Assembly (NCBI RefSeq): GCF_030158815.1
Contig: NZ_BPFZ01000011.1
Span: 20,786 to 84,785, forward strand
Source: Candidatus Phycosocius spiralis
Lineage (GTDB): Bacteria > Pseudomonadota > Alphaproteobacteria > Caulobacterales > Aquidulcibacteraceae
Length of the DNA stretch: 64,000 bases
Direction of reading: 5' to 3'
Position 1 is the stretch's first letter. Every line of letters begins with the position of its first letter. Both the position numbers and the translations under genes were made by a program. The notes under the pieces were generated by a model. That model did not search any database and had not been told where the DNA came from. It saw only the letters and a program-made list of their open reading frames with translations. Below are positions 26,287 through 36,500 of this stretch, one piece after another.

Positions 26287-27477
26287 TCACCTTTTCGGCA
26301 TTGGTGTTAATGGAGCAGAAGCAACATCGCCAATGCTTGCTAAGCAGGTTTGATACAGCGCCTTTAAAAATGGGTCCTTTTGGGCAATTGTTTCACCGGC
26401 TTGAAGCATTGACTTGGCGGCGTTCACTTGCCCGGTCATCATCAGTACGCGCGCCGCAGAAAGGCGTAAGGACGGGTTTGCAGGATCGCTTGTTACGCGG
26501 GCGACGCGGGCCGCTACCATTGCTTTAATGAAGGCTTGTTGTGCTTTTGGGTCAGCACCCATCATAGCATTTTTGGGCGTTTGAGACCCGTCCATGTCCG
26601 GACCACGGTCTAATTGGGACAAGACATCGATAGCCCGCGCCACTAAAAGATTTTGATTATTGGTTTGGCCAGCATTGCTCTCATAGGCACGACGCCAAAT
26701 GGCTAGCCCATCCTTGTAGTTGCCGGCGTGCCATCGGGCAAGACCCAAATAGAAAGCCGCAGACGGTGAATTTGGATCAAGGCTCAGGGCCGCTTCTAAA
26801 GCTCTTTGAGCATCTGGTCCAAGTTGGTTGTCATTTAGCCGCATTAAAACGCCACCTGTTTCAGCAATCCATTCAGGATTGGTTGGGTTGCGTCGCAATG
26901 CTGCTTGATAGGCGCGAAGCGCATCTTGATCACGGCCAGAGCTGACCATAACTTGTGCCATTAAAGCGTGCGGCAATGCATCTTCGGGGTTTTTCTTGGC
27001 TTGCTCTTGCAATAAGAGCAAAATTTCCTCTTCGCTTAAGGTTTCAGGGGCTCGGGCTAAAAGCTGGGCTTGACGGACAGAAAAAGGCTGATCAGGAAGA
27101 TTTGGTGATCCAAATACTACATAAAGTCCGCCCGCTAACACAGCTGTGACAAGGGCTACTGCGCTCACCAAAGCGCGATTCAGGACGATACCTTCCCCAA
27201 TGATGCGGTCACGGGCAATGATCAAACGGCGACCAATTTCCAAACGACCCGCTTGTGCAGCCTCCATCGATATTCTGCCTTGGTTAACATCACGATCCAG
27301 CTCCTGGAGTTGGTCCTGATAGACAAGAAGGTCTGGGCGGTCGGTTTCGTCTTGTCTGATTTTGGCACCAGCCCTCAAGATCCACCAAGCAGCGCCCGTT
27401 AAAATCATCAACACTGTGGCCCAGAACGTTGCCGGCAGTACAAGTGGCGCAATAGAACTCAAATTAAGGGCAGACAT
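26287..27477 (-). CDS. ccmI: Cytochrome c maturation protein CcmI (CycH)
   Basis: CcmI presents apocytochrome c to the ligation machinery. The 396-residue protein has two transmembrane helices at about 15-36 and 101-122 with a cytoplasmic loop between them (DLLVYQDQLQELDRDV, the family signature), and a periplasmic TPR region at about 150-260. It leads the ccmI-ccmE-ccmF-ccmH series. Confidence 0.9.
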   Translation of the reverse strand: MSALNLSSIAPLVLPATFWATVLMILTGAAWWILRAGAKIRQDETDRPDLLVYQDQLQELDRDVNQGRISMEAAQAGRLEIGRRLIIARDRIIGEGIVLNRALVSAVALVTAVLAGGLYVVFGSPNLPDQPFSVRQAQLLARAPETLSEEEILLLLQEQAKKNPEDALPHALMAQVMVSSGRDQDALRAYQAALRRNPTNPEWIAETGGVLMRLNDNQLGPDAQRALEAALSLDPNSPSAAFYLGLARWHAGNYKDGLAIWRRAYESNAGQTNNQNLLVARAIDVLSQLDRGPDMDGSQTPKNAMMGADPKAQQAFIKAMVAARVARVTSDPANPSLRLSAARVLMMTGQVNAAKSMLQAGETIAQKDPFLKALYQTCLASIGDVASAPLTPMPKR

Positions 27478-27571
27478 GCATATTTACCCCAATGATTTCT
27501 GGGAAAATTGGTAAAATGTCACGGGACACAATGATGCTAGGGGGCACGATTATAGGATAATATGCTGCAAG

Positions 27572-29008
27572 TTACACCCCTTTTGGTACCATTTTAGTGG
27601 CCTTGATCTGTTTGGACTTCAAGGCCGCAATTCTGCGCTCAAAACCAGTTGCAGCTCGGTTACCATCCAAAGCAGAATAGAGCAGGGTTGTAGCCCAGAT
27701 ATAGTCATCTAAATAGCGTGAAGGATTGTTTTCATAGACTAATTGCACCAAGGCATCGGCAGTAAAATCTAGATAATCAGCGCAGGACTTTATAACTTTT
27801 TGACTTACCACAGCAATTCCAGCTTCGTTGGCTAAATGGCGGATTGCGGACAAAAACTCCAAATAAGACCGTGCGACTTGTACGGCTTCTGAATCAATTT
27901 TCACCGATACGCGAGGCAGAATGGTCGTCGCGATTTTACCCTTGCGTACCGATTCACGGGGCAACACCTGCTCTAAGGCTGTGACAGCACCCTCACAGAT
28001 ATCTTCTAATATTTGACCTGTACGTGAGCATATCTCGGTCAATTCCTGCTGCCAAGGTCCTAAGTAATTAAGTAATTGACTTTTTGAAAGTCCGTTGGCC
28101 AAAAGAATATGTCGATTTAGGGCATTGATCATACGCTGGGCGTTAAAGATGGTTTTGTTATATTCTTCCCAGATCAGCTGGCTTTGCTGATGGATTAGAC
28201 CCAAAATCCGCCGTCCAATCAACCCATAAGGGGTTGTGTCTATCTTGATATCATCGAAAGTGGGTAATAGTTTTTTTACCACGCGCAAGATGTGAAAAGG
28301 CTTGTCCAAGGTCGACATATTAAGCAGCATAAGTTCAACGCCCACCTTGATATCATGCGCTTCTTGTTTGCGGACACATTTAGTGAGATGCATGATTGAG
28401 TTTTCATGCATATCACCATATCGGCTTTGTGAACCTGTCCATAATTCATTGTTGAGCTTATTGGCCAAAAGCAATGGACGTAAACGATCGAGGATCAGGC
28501 TGCTTTCAGGGGTATCTCCTAGAATAGCTAATTGCTCATCTGACACATCAGAAATGCGTTCAAGGACCACATCGCGATAGCCATTTGCAAGATTTTGTGC
28601 CCCCTTCACATCACCCTTAAGACTGGCATCGCGGATCAAGGGATCTAATTCGGTAAAAACATCATTGGCCAATTGCGTCGATATGACATGCCAAACTTGC
28701 GCCAACCCTTGGCGCGGCAGAGATCCTGGTACAAGGTTGCTGAGTTCTTGACTTGCAAATAAACCTGAAAAGGGCTCCCAGAACAAACGGTCAAATCCAG
28801 GAATACGGCTTTTCCCAACGCCATCAAGGAAATTCGGGATTATTCCAGCCTGACGTAGCGTTTCCAATAAATCTATGATGGCATTAGGGCGGTTTCCCTC
28901 AAGTTTGACGCGCTCTAATAATGACCACACTTCATGAGAATTTGCATGCGTAGTAGCAAGGACAATTGTCCTTAAAGCGGCAATCTGTTCATCGGTTAAA
29001 ACTTTCAT
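27572..29008 (-). CDS. Uncharacterised 478-residue protein
   Basis: I recognise no domain. The protein is mostly helical by composition, with many Leu and Asn, no signal peptide and no clear membrane segment. Only a few cysteines occur, and no catalytic motif stands out. It is flanked by gaps of about 95 and 140 bp, so it is probably transcribed alone. Codon use looks like its neighbours. Coding status rests on length, a plausible start (ATGAAAGTT) and an even amino acid profile. Confidence 0.75.
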   Translation of the reverse strand: MKVLTDEQIAALRTIVLATTHANSHEVWSLLERVKLEGNRPNAIIDLLETLRQAGIIPNFLDGVGKSRIPGFDRLFWEPFSGLFASQELSNLVPGSLPRQGLAQVWHVISTQLANDVFTELDPLIRDASLKGDVKGAQNLANGYRDVVLERISDVSDEQLAILGDTPESSLILDRLRPLLLANKLNNELWTGSQSRYGDMHENSIMHLTKCVRKQEAHDIKVGVELMLLNMSTLDKPFHILRVVKKLLPTFDDIKIDTTPYGLIGRRILGLIHQQSQLIWEEYNKTIFNAQRMINALNRHILLANGLSKSQLLNYLGPWQQELTEICSRTGQILEDICEGAVTALEQVLPRESVRKGKIATTILPRVSVKIDSEAVQVARSYLEFLSAIRHLANEAGIAVVSQKVIKSCADYLDFTADALVQLVYENNPSRYLDDYIWATTLLYSALDGNRAATGFERRIAALKSKQIKATKMVPKGV

Positions 29009-29146
29009 GCCCTCAACTTGATAACAGACACTTTATACGCAAACTAGTTCAAGACACCTTATACTATGTTACCAACAAATAAATACTTATAATCTTGCTG
29101 ACAATCTATACTCTAACGCTTTCCTATGTGCGATAAGCAGGTGTGA

Positions 29147-30529
29147 CTAAACTTTTTCTGCAGCAGGTATTAAGAGTTGTGCCTTTAATCCGCCATAAGA
29201 AGATCGACCCAAAATGAGGCTGCCACCATAGACACGCACGAGATCATCGCTAATAGACAGGCCCAAACCCGATCCCGGCAAGGATTCATCTATCCGCGCG
29301 CCGCGTTTTCGGGCTGAGAGCAAAGCAAGGTCATCAAGCCCTTGGCCATCATCTTCAATGGCAATTTCAATATGTGTGTTAGAGGCAGCTCTGGCCCTGA
29401 TTTCAACCAATCCACCGCCATATTTACATGCATTTTCAGCCAGATTGCCAATCATATCCTCCAAATCCTCTCTCTCACCACGAAAAATCAAATGATTATC
29501 GTAGGAACATGACACTTTGACCCCATCCATAGCGAATAAGCGGCGCAGAGTTTTGCACATATCTTCCAAGACTGGACCAATTGGCGTCCGGGTACCTAAG
29601 GTTTCTGCCCGAGCTGCCGCTGTTGCCCGCTTGAGATAATGCTCAACCTGGCGGGACATGGTTTCACATTGTCTGGCTACTAGATCTTCAAAATCGCCGC
29701 TTTTATGGCGCGCCTCGGTGAGCATCACGGATAAGGGGGTTTTGAGTGCATGGGCAAGATTGCCTACATGGGTTCGCGCGCGTTCAACCACTTCTTGGTT
29801 GTGGGTCAAAAGCGCATTGAGTTCGCTTGCCAATGGGGCTAATTCACGAGGTACGTCTTCGTCCAAGCGTTCTAAACAGCCAGCGCGGATTTTCCCCAAT
29901 TGGCGTCCCATCTGACGCAAGGGCTCTAGGCCCAGTTGAACTTGCAAGAAAATCGCACCCAACAATCCAAGCGCCAAGGCGATCAATCCTAGAGTCAAAA
30001 TCAACGCAAATCGTGCAGCAGCATCGACAGCTTCTTGGGTATCGGCCCCGACCATGATCAATGTGGGATATCGTCGGTTTGGTAATTGCACCAATCGACC
30101 CGCAATGCGCAACTTCTCTCCTGCCCTCACGATATCAACGCTTTGAGTCGATCCTGGTGCCGCACGCACCTGATTGAGGAGGTCGGCGCTGGGAATAAAA
30201 GGTCTATCCCAAACCGACCTAGAGGTGACGCCCACCTTTTGAATAAGCAAAGGACCTTCGACATCTACTACGCGCCAATAATGGCCTGATAGGGGTTTAA
30301 CAAAACGGGGATCGGTTGGTGGACGCTTTATACGCAACTGACCCGCTTGATCGGTTTCAACACTTGCCGCCAAAGCATCAATGGAGACGGCCAATTCCTG
30401 GTCAAAAGCTTCAAACACCGTTGTGCGAAACAAAGCGGTCAGGCCATATCCTGTCCCTACCAACACAAAGGCAGACCAAATCGCGGCAACCCCGACCAAA
30501 CGCCCAGCTAAAGAGGAAGATCGTTTCAC
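29147..30529 (-). CDS. Sensor histidine kinase (PhoQ-like)
   Basis: A 460-residue kinase with transmembrane helices at about 9-33 and 173-196 around a periplasmic sensor. After a HAMP segment the H-box GNLAHALKTPLSV carries His260; the ATPase domain has N-box NLAENACKYGG, G-boxes DDGQGL and GSGLGLSI. The LAHALKTPLSV form is typical of the PhoQ group. It follows its regulator by 5 bp and the PepSY gene upstream, a set resembling the FeuP/FeuQ or PhoP/PhoQ style systems of alphaproteobacteria. Confidence 0.92.
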   Translation of the reverse strand: MKRSSSLAGRLVGVAAIWSAFVLVGTGYGLTALFRTTVFEAFDQELAVSIDALAASVETDQAGQLRIKRPPTDPRFVKPLSGHYWRVVDVEGPLLIQKVGVTSRSVWDRPFIPSADLLNQVRAAPGSTQSVDIVRAGEKLRIAGRLVQLPNRRYPTLIMVGADTQEAVDAAARFALILTLGLIALALGLLGAIFLQVQLGLEPLRQMGRQLGKIRAGCLERLDEDVPRELAPLASELNALLTHNQEVVERARTHVGNLAHALKTPLSVMLTEARHKSGDFEDLVARQCETMSRQVEHYLKRATAAARAETLGTRTPIGPVLEDMCKTLRRLFAMDGVKVSCSYDNHLIFRGEREDLEDMIGNLAENACKYGGGLVEIRARAASNTHIEIAIEDDGQGLDDLALLSARKRGARIDESLPGSGLGLSISDDLVRVYGGSLILGRSSYGGLKAQLLIPAAEKV

Positions 30530-30534
30530 CCGCC

Positions 30535-31212
30535 TTACACACCTAGCGGAGCATCAGGGTCGAGCAATTGATAGCCAAGCCCGCGCACTGTAGAGATTCT
30601 GTCTTGACCGATCTTTTTTCTAAGTCGGCCCACAAACACTTCAATTGTATTGGAATCACGATCAAAATCTTGATCATAAATATGCTCAATCAGCTCAGAA
30701 CGGGGAATTACCCGCCCTGCATGATGCATCAGATAGGTCAAAAGGCGCAATTCATGACTTGTAAGCTTAACCGGGTTGCCATCCACAGTCGCGCGTTGTG
30801 CGCGTGAATCAAGGCGAAGCGCGCCGCATTCTAAAGCGGGTGTCGCGTGGCCAGCGGCGCGGCGAACCAAAGCGCGCAAGCGCGCCAATAGTTCTTCCAT
30901 ATGGAAGGGCTTGGTCACATAATCGTCGGCCCCGGCGTCAAAGCCTGCGACCTTCTCACTCCAGCGATCCCGCGCGGTCAAGATTAAAACAGGGACCAAC
31001 TTACCCGCCTTTCGCCAGCGCTCTAAAATGGTCACCCCATCCACCACGGGCAAACCAAGGTCTAAGATTATAGCGTCATAAGGTTCTGTATCCCCTAGAA
31101 AATGTCCTTCCTCGCCATCGCTTGCGACATCAACAGCATACCCCGCATCAAGGAGGGCGCGCTCTAGCTGGCGGCGCAAATCAGGATCATCCTCAACAAC
31201 TAAACAGCGCAT
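30535..31212 (-). CDS. OmpR-family response regulator (PhoP-like)
   Basis: A 225-residue regulator. ATG 31212 is chosen because the receiver begins right there (MRCLVVEDDPDLR); the open frame upstream lacks homology. Phosphoacceptor Asp51 lies in ILDLGLP and the switch Lys in YVTKPF. The C-terminal winged-helix has LTSHELRLLTYLMHHAGRV and EVFVGRLRKKIG. It is the partner of the downstream kinase and is preceded by the PepSY protein gene. Confidence 0.94.
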   Translation of the reverse strand: MRCLVVEDDPDLRRQLERALLDAGYAVDVASDGEEGHFLGDTEPYDAIILDLGLPVVDGVTILERWRKAGKLVPVLILTARDRWSEKVAGFDAGADDYVTKPFHMEELLARLRALVRRAAGHATPALECGALRLDSRAQRATVDGNPVKLTSHELRLLTYLMHHAGRVIPRSELIEHIYDQDFDRDSNTIEVFVGRLRKKIGQDRISTVRGLGYQLLDPDAPLGV

Positions 31213-31240
31213 ATGCAATGTCCTTTTTTTGGGCTCCAGA

Positions 31241-31543
31241 TCATCCCTGTCGTCCCACGATCTGGCCAGTTTGAGCGTCAACTTTGAAGATTATGATCCG
31301 CCCACGCGAAGCCTGCCAGCGCACAATATAATAGGGATGGCCGTTTTCACTGATCAGACTGGTATCCAATTGCGTACCAGGCTCAATATCATTGATCCGA
31401 TCTAGCACCTGCGACAACGGCACCGTTTGACTAACCCGCACGAACAGGCCAGCTGCGGGCCCACGATTGGCTTCAGCGTGCCGGGAACTTACGCTTGCCC
31501 CAAGCAAAGCCATAAAGATCAAAAGTGCCATTGAGGGTTTCAT
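31241..31543 (-). CDS. Secreted PepSY-domain protein
   Basis: From the ATG at 31543 the protein has 100 residues: a signal peptide to about residue 25 (ending HAEA) and a PepSY-like fold with the pattern LSQVLDRI, then YYIVRWQASRGRIIIFKVDAQTGQIV. Upstream in-frame starts (31606 and earlier) would add a charged N-terminus before the signal. Genes of this type commonly precede PhoP/PhoQ-like pairs and may modulate the kinase sensor; this is inference from position, 28 bp before the regulator gene. Confidence 0.8.
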   Translation of the reverse strand: MKPSMALLIFMALLGASVSSRHAEANRGPAAGLFVRVSQTVPLSQVLDRINDIEPGTQLDTSLISENGHPYYIVRWQASRGRIIIFKVDAQTGQIVGRQG

Positions 31544-31707
31544 AGCGCCTAAACTAATAGGAAGTTGCTGAACCTGGTCTAAACGCCTTTGTTTATTGTC
31601 CTGCATCGTTTCAAGCCACCCTGATCGAAATGAGACGCAAAACAAGTATATATGACAAATCAATAGATCGCATCATTTGAAAGGCTGTCTTTGGCGCAAA
31701 ATGCGAA

Positions 31708-32439
31708 TTATGCACATTGCGCATAAATGCGGCAGGCCTGGACGAAAGCTGAAAATACAGCCTGTGCATCTTCGCTCTCATCGAGGAGACGCTCACCATG
31801 CCATTGAATGCCAAGGGCAAAAGATTTATCAGCTCGCTCAACCGCTTCGATAATCCCATCGATGGAATAAGCTGAGACCTTCAGATGCGCGCCGACCTCT
31901 ACGACACATTCTCGGTGAAAACTATTCACAATCAGGCGATCCTTACCGATTATGGCATGCAGCTTTGTCCCAGCTATAACGTCAATTTCATGCCGGGTCG
32001 TCGGATCATCATGAGGGATAGTGCCGTCCGTATAGCGGGCGATATCGCCACTCATTAACGAGCCAGTGAGGCAGGCTAACATCTGCATGCCGTTACAAAT
32101 TCCCAGATAGGGTCGATCTTCTAGTAAAAAAGCTTCAACCAGGGCGCGCTCTATCTCGAACCGCTCAGACTGGGGCGCTTGGCTTGTTTGATCAGCACGG
32201 TACCAATCGGCGGGGAACTGGATGCGAGCCCCTGTCGATAAAAGGCCAGCACATATACGCAAAGCAAAGAGTACTGAATCTGGGCTATAGGACAGGCCTA
32301 TACCAATACCACCAGCTCGTTCAATCGCTCGGAAATAGCCTTTACCAGCTTCGTAGGCCGTGGCACCCTGACTGGTATTCTCATCCAAAATGATGCCGAT
32401 GATCGGCTTATGATCGATGGCAAGCACAGCTTTCCCCAA
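31708..32439 (-). CDS. Class I glutamine amidotransferase-like (gamma-glutamyl hydrolase, peptidase C26)
   Basis: A 243-residue PuuD-like protein. The nucleophile elbow GICNGMQ has Cys115, and the catalytic His lies in the C-terminal QWHGE at residue 214 with Glu216. Family members usually read WHPE, so the Pro is replaced by Gly here. PuuD hydrolyses gamma-glutamyl-GABA; other members cleave other gamma-glutamyl amides. The gene stands between the PepSY gene and dnaJ-like gene without a clear pathway partner. Confidence 0.85.
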   Translation of the reverse strand: MGKAVLAIDHKPIIGIILDENTSQGATAYEAGKGYFRAIERAGGIGIGLSYSPDSVLFALRICAGLLSTGARIQFPADWYRADQTSQAPQSERFEIERALVEAFLLEDRPYLGICNGMQMLACLTGSLMSGDIARYTDGTIPHDDPTTRHEIDVIAGTKLHAIIGKDRLIVNSFHRECVVEVGAHLKVSAYSIDGIIEAVERADKSFALGIQWHGERLLDESEDAQAVFSAFVQACRIYAQCA

Positions 32440-32453
32440 AGCAAAGTGTAGTG

Positions 32454-33413
32454 CTAACGTTTAGGAGGATCATCTCGGCGGTCCCAATTGGTCAGAACTT
32501 CCTTTAAGCTAGCATTATTCCCTTCAGGCAAAGCGATGATTAAACGAATAAATAAATCGCCCGGTGTTCCGGGTCGCGCGACCCCTTTACCCTTGAGCCG
32601 CAATACTGTCCCAGAGTTTGATCCAGCGGGAATGTTTAGCGCGACTGTTCCATTGGGTATGGTGGCTTCGATGCGGCCCCCATTTAGCACCTCCTGCAAG
32701 GATACAGGCAAATCCATTCGTACATCATCACCGTCACGATGAAATACCGAGTGGGGAGTGACGTTAATCGTGACCATTACGTCGCCAGCGGGCATACCAC
32801 CACGCCCCGGCCCACCTTGGCCACGCAACCGTAAAGTCCGCCCTGTTTCAACCCCAGCAGGGATCGCAACCTCAATGCTGCGGTCACCAATTTTGACGCG
32901 CTGTTTGGCACCAGAAATCGCATCCTCAAAACTGATTTGCAGGGTCGCATGAAGATCTTGGCCCTTAGCGCCTGCTTGAAAGCCAGGTTTTGGCCCGCCG
33001 CGTGACCCAAAGGCAGCCCCGAATAAATCCCCAAACATATCTTCAAAATCGACTGCGCCAGGGCCACTCCCGCGTTGGTGCGCCCCACCAGCACCAAAAA
33101 ACCCACCAGGTCCAAATGGATCGCCGCCACCAAATGGCCCGCGTCCCCCGCCGCCAAAACCAGCAAATTTTGGATTAGCGTCCGCGTCAATTTCACCGCG
33201 GTCATAACTGGCTTTACGGTCGGGATCATCGAGAAAATTAAAAGCGGCGGAGACGCGCTTAAACCGCTCTTCAGCAGCTTTATTATTGGGGTTGGCGTCA
33301 GGATGCAGCTGTTTGGCGAGCTTACGATACGCTTTACGAACGTCTGCAAACGGCGCGCCGCGCGCGACGCCCAATACGGAATAAGGATCCTCGGCCACGC
33401 ATTGATCTCCCAC
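32454..33413 (-). CDS. DnaJ/CbpA-type co-chaperone
   Basis: A 319-residue Hsp40 without zinc fingers. The J domain occupies residues 8-73 with HPD at 37-39, which stimulates DnaK ATPase. A long Gly/Phe/Pro-rich linker follows (about 85-140), then the two beta-barrel substrate-binding domains (about 150-310) with the PAGVETGRTLRLRGQG and IPAGSNSGTVLRLKGKG turns. It is type II, like CbpA. It sits just downstream of the GTA cluster, 124 bp from the g15 stop. Confidence 0.93.
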   Translation of the reverse strand: MGDQCVAEDPYSVLGVARGAPFADVRKAYRKLAKQLHPDANPNNKAAEERFKRVSAAFNFLDDPDRKASYDRGEIDADANPKFAGFGGGGRGPFGGGDPFGPGGFFGAGGAHQRGSGPGAVDFEDMFGDLFGAAFGSRGGPKPGFQAGAKGQDLHATLQISFEDAISGAKQRVKIGDRSIEVAIPAGVETGRTLRLRGQGGPGRGGMPAGDVMVTINVTPHSVFHRDGDDVRMDLPVSLQEVLNGGRIEATIPNGTVALNIPAGSNSGTVLRLKGKGVARPGTPGDLFIRLIIALPEGNNASLKEVLTNWDRRDDPPKR

Positions 33414-33537
33414 CGTCTTGAGTCATAGTCAAACGTCGCCAACGTCAACCGTTGGGATCGCCCAGAACATGACTAGACTTAGGCGCTCCTTGCGCGTCGC
33501 GAAAGGGGGCATTTCACCCAGCTACCATTTCACCCCA

Positions 33538-36500
33538 CTACAATGCAAGCTGGTCTACCAAAGGATAACCTACAAGGTCAGACGTACCCAATTGACAAAT
33601 CTCAACATGTAACAGGGCTTGTTGGGTACCAAAATCAGCCAATTCTTTGGCGCGCGGGTATAGATAGCTTGGCGTGTCGGTCACAGCTTCATGCACCATA
33701 ACCCCAGAAGAAGTCATCAATCTGATCCGATATTTTTCACTAGCGCAGCCAAGGGGTACAATGGGCACATCCCAACTATCGCCATCACCCCAAGCCCTTC
33801 GGATCCAACTCACCATAACACCATCGCTACGGCGTTTAGCTTTAGCATGGCAGGGTGACCAAGGCTTTTGGGCCGAAGCACGAAACCGTGCGTTTAGAAT
33901 TGTCGCCAATTGTGCTTCGCCAACAGGCTGGCCTGCATAAGATAAAGTCGATCCCCACAAGTTTTGATCAAGACTGCCAATGCCAATGGCTTCGTTGAGC
34001 ACAATAAAGCTGGTACCCGATGCAATGGCGGGGGCTTGTGCAACTCCCAGATAACCGCGCACCAGTCCGTTCAAGCGCCAAGTCTGTGGTCCGACCAGGT
34101 TAACAGCCTGCCAAGTTACGATATCAAGGATCTGGTTGTCCGCTATGAACGCGCCTTTACCCGATGTAGGTGGGGTTTGATCATTAGAAAACACCACTTG
34201 ACAACCCATGCCAAGCCTGCGTGAAATTGGAGCCGGATCAAGGGTGCTATTTAATTCCCCAGCCAGCATGGGGCGATTAAGGCGCGCGATTTGCTTGTCT
34301 CCCAACACAATCTCGATCTCATTAGGCCATGGTTTGGCGTAGGCACCAAAATGGGGTTGGGGTGATTGGGTTGACACAAATGGTGCCGGCAAATCCAACA
34401 TCACTATATTTGGCGGTGAAACGATCACGGGAAGTTGCGGAGTGGGGTCAACAAAATAGCTGGAAATGCTAGCTAATTGGGCGCTGGGTGCACGCGATGC
34501 TGTCAGCTCTTGTCCCCATGCCCCTTCCAAGCGATCCACCCGCCATATCGTGCCATCTTCCCAGCTAAATCGATCACCAACCTCCAACAAAGCGGCCATG
34601 CGTCCACTTAAGGATCCACTCAAAACTTCCATTGGTGCGCTTTGAGCTAAATACTCGCTGACGGCTTTGCGACTGGTTGCATCGATCACAACGGGTAAGG
34701 TTACATTGAGCTGGTTGGCCTGATTGCTGGTCGACCCTGCTTGATACGTGGCAGGCTGATAATCTCGCTCACTGGCATAGGTTGTGGCCCGGGCAGATCT
34801 TGGTTGCTCATGTAGCAAGAGGGCTCTGCTCAATGCAGGTTTAGTTTGGTTGAGGACAAAATCCTTAGGACTTAAATCAATCAATCCAACACTGGGGGGG
34901 ATGGTTTTAAGCCGCAAACTGTCGAATGCAGGTTGGGCTTCTAGGCCAAACGGCTTTGCCAATTGCTCAAACAAAGTGCGCGCATCGCTTGGGTTTTCTA
35001 TAAGATAGCCCTCGATATAGCCTTCCACACTTGAGGTGTCCAGGCGCGATAAACCCGCACGCACACCGATATCGGCAAGAATATCCCTTATAGGCAATGC
35101 GCCGGCCCGCCCGGCCAGCCAATGGCCTTTAGCAGCATAAGCACCATCGCCCCATACGGATTGCAATTGAGGAAAATGAGGAAACGGCCGTGCATCCCAT
35201 GTCCATAAATATATATGATCCAGATTAAGCATGGGCTTGCCATAAAGAGGGGAGATGGGATTATTGTCACGCCAATAAGATAATGTCGCTTCAAGGGCTA
35301 AGCGTTGTTCGCCATCATCGCGCTGCCCATTAGAAAAAGGTGGCAAACCGGCTTCAGATGATTTGGGGTCCGGGAAGACACTGGGGCGGTTGGCACCCTT
35401 ATCAACGGCAGGAAACCCAACCTCCATAAGATAGATGGGTTTACTTTTGGGAACCCAAGGTGTTGGCTTGCTGACTCTAACCCCTCCATTTCGCTCATAA
35501 TGCGCGTTGGACCAAAAGCCACGTAAATCCTTTTGCCGCCACACCCAGGGCTCCTGATATGCGCCATCGGTAATAGGGGTGCGCTGCTTAGCCAGCCTAG
35601 CTTGGTCATTAACATAATAAAAATCATAGGCTTCCCCTGCTTCAATCCCAGCTTTATACAGGTTGAGATCGGGCTTTGGGTCGCCTGCACGGCGATCGGT
35701 CAAGGGTGGATACCAGTCGATGCCAATGAAGTTGATCTCGGGATCTGCCCATAATGGGTCGAGTGGAAAACGAAGATCGGAAGTTCCAGGCGGGCTATAT
35801 GCACCATATTCTGTCCAGTCAGCCCCATAGCCTAATTGGACGTTTGGTCCAAGGATAAGGCGTACCTCTGCTGCCAAAGCGCGAAGTGCAGTTACAGCCG
35901 GAAAACTCCCGTCAGATGATCGTAACCGTGTAAGACCGATCAGCTCAGAGCCAATCAAAAAGCCATCAACCCCGCCAGCAGCTTTGGCGAGGGCTGCTTG
36001 ATGGAGAATAAAGCGCCGATAGGACCATTCGGCTGGTCCGGAATAGATCACCTCGCGTCCACGAAGTTGAAACTGCGCAGCCGTGGCTGTACCAAAAAAC
36101 GCAGCGACTTGATTAGCCGCAGATGCGGTACCGTCCGCAGATCCTTGTTGATGAGGTCCAGGATAGCAGGTGATACGGCCTCGCCAAGGATAAGGCGCTT
36201 GGCCGATACCGCTGGTGTTGGTTGCATAAGGATTTGGCAAAGTGTTGGTGGCTGGAATGTCCATCATCACAAAAGGATTATGGGTAACAAAATGCCCCCG
36301 TCCTTTTAACTCTTGAATCGCCTCAATCACGCTTTGGTCTTCTGGTGAGCCACCATAAGCGGGCCGATCATCCACTTGCGTGACCAATTCTGCTTTTTGT
36401 CGAGATAGGCCCGCAACTTGCCAAGCCCGCGGCTGGGTGACCTTATAGGCTTGATCAACCCGGGGTTGAATTTTGCACATGCCAGCGCGCAGATCAGTAC

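Noticed and set aside
32777..33448. 223-codon minus-strand frame
   Set aside because: Shifted frame of the DnaJ-like gene, which has clear J-domain and C-terminal motifs.
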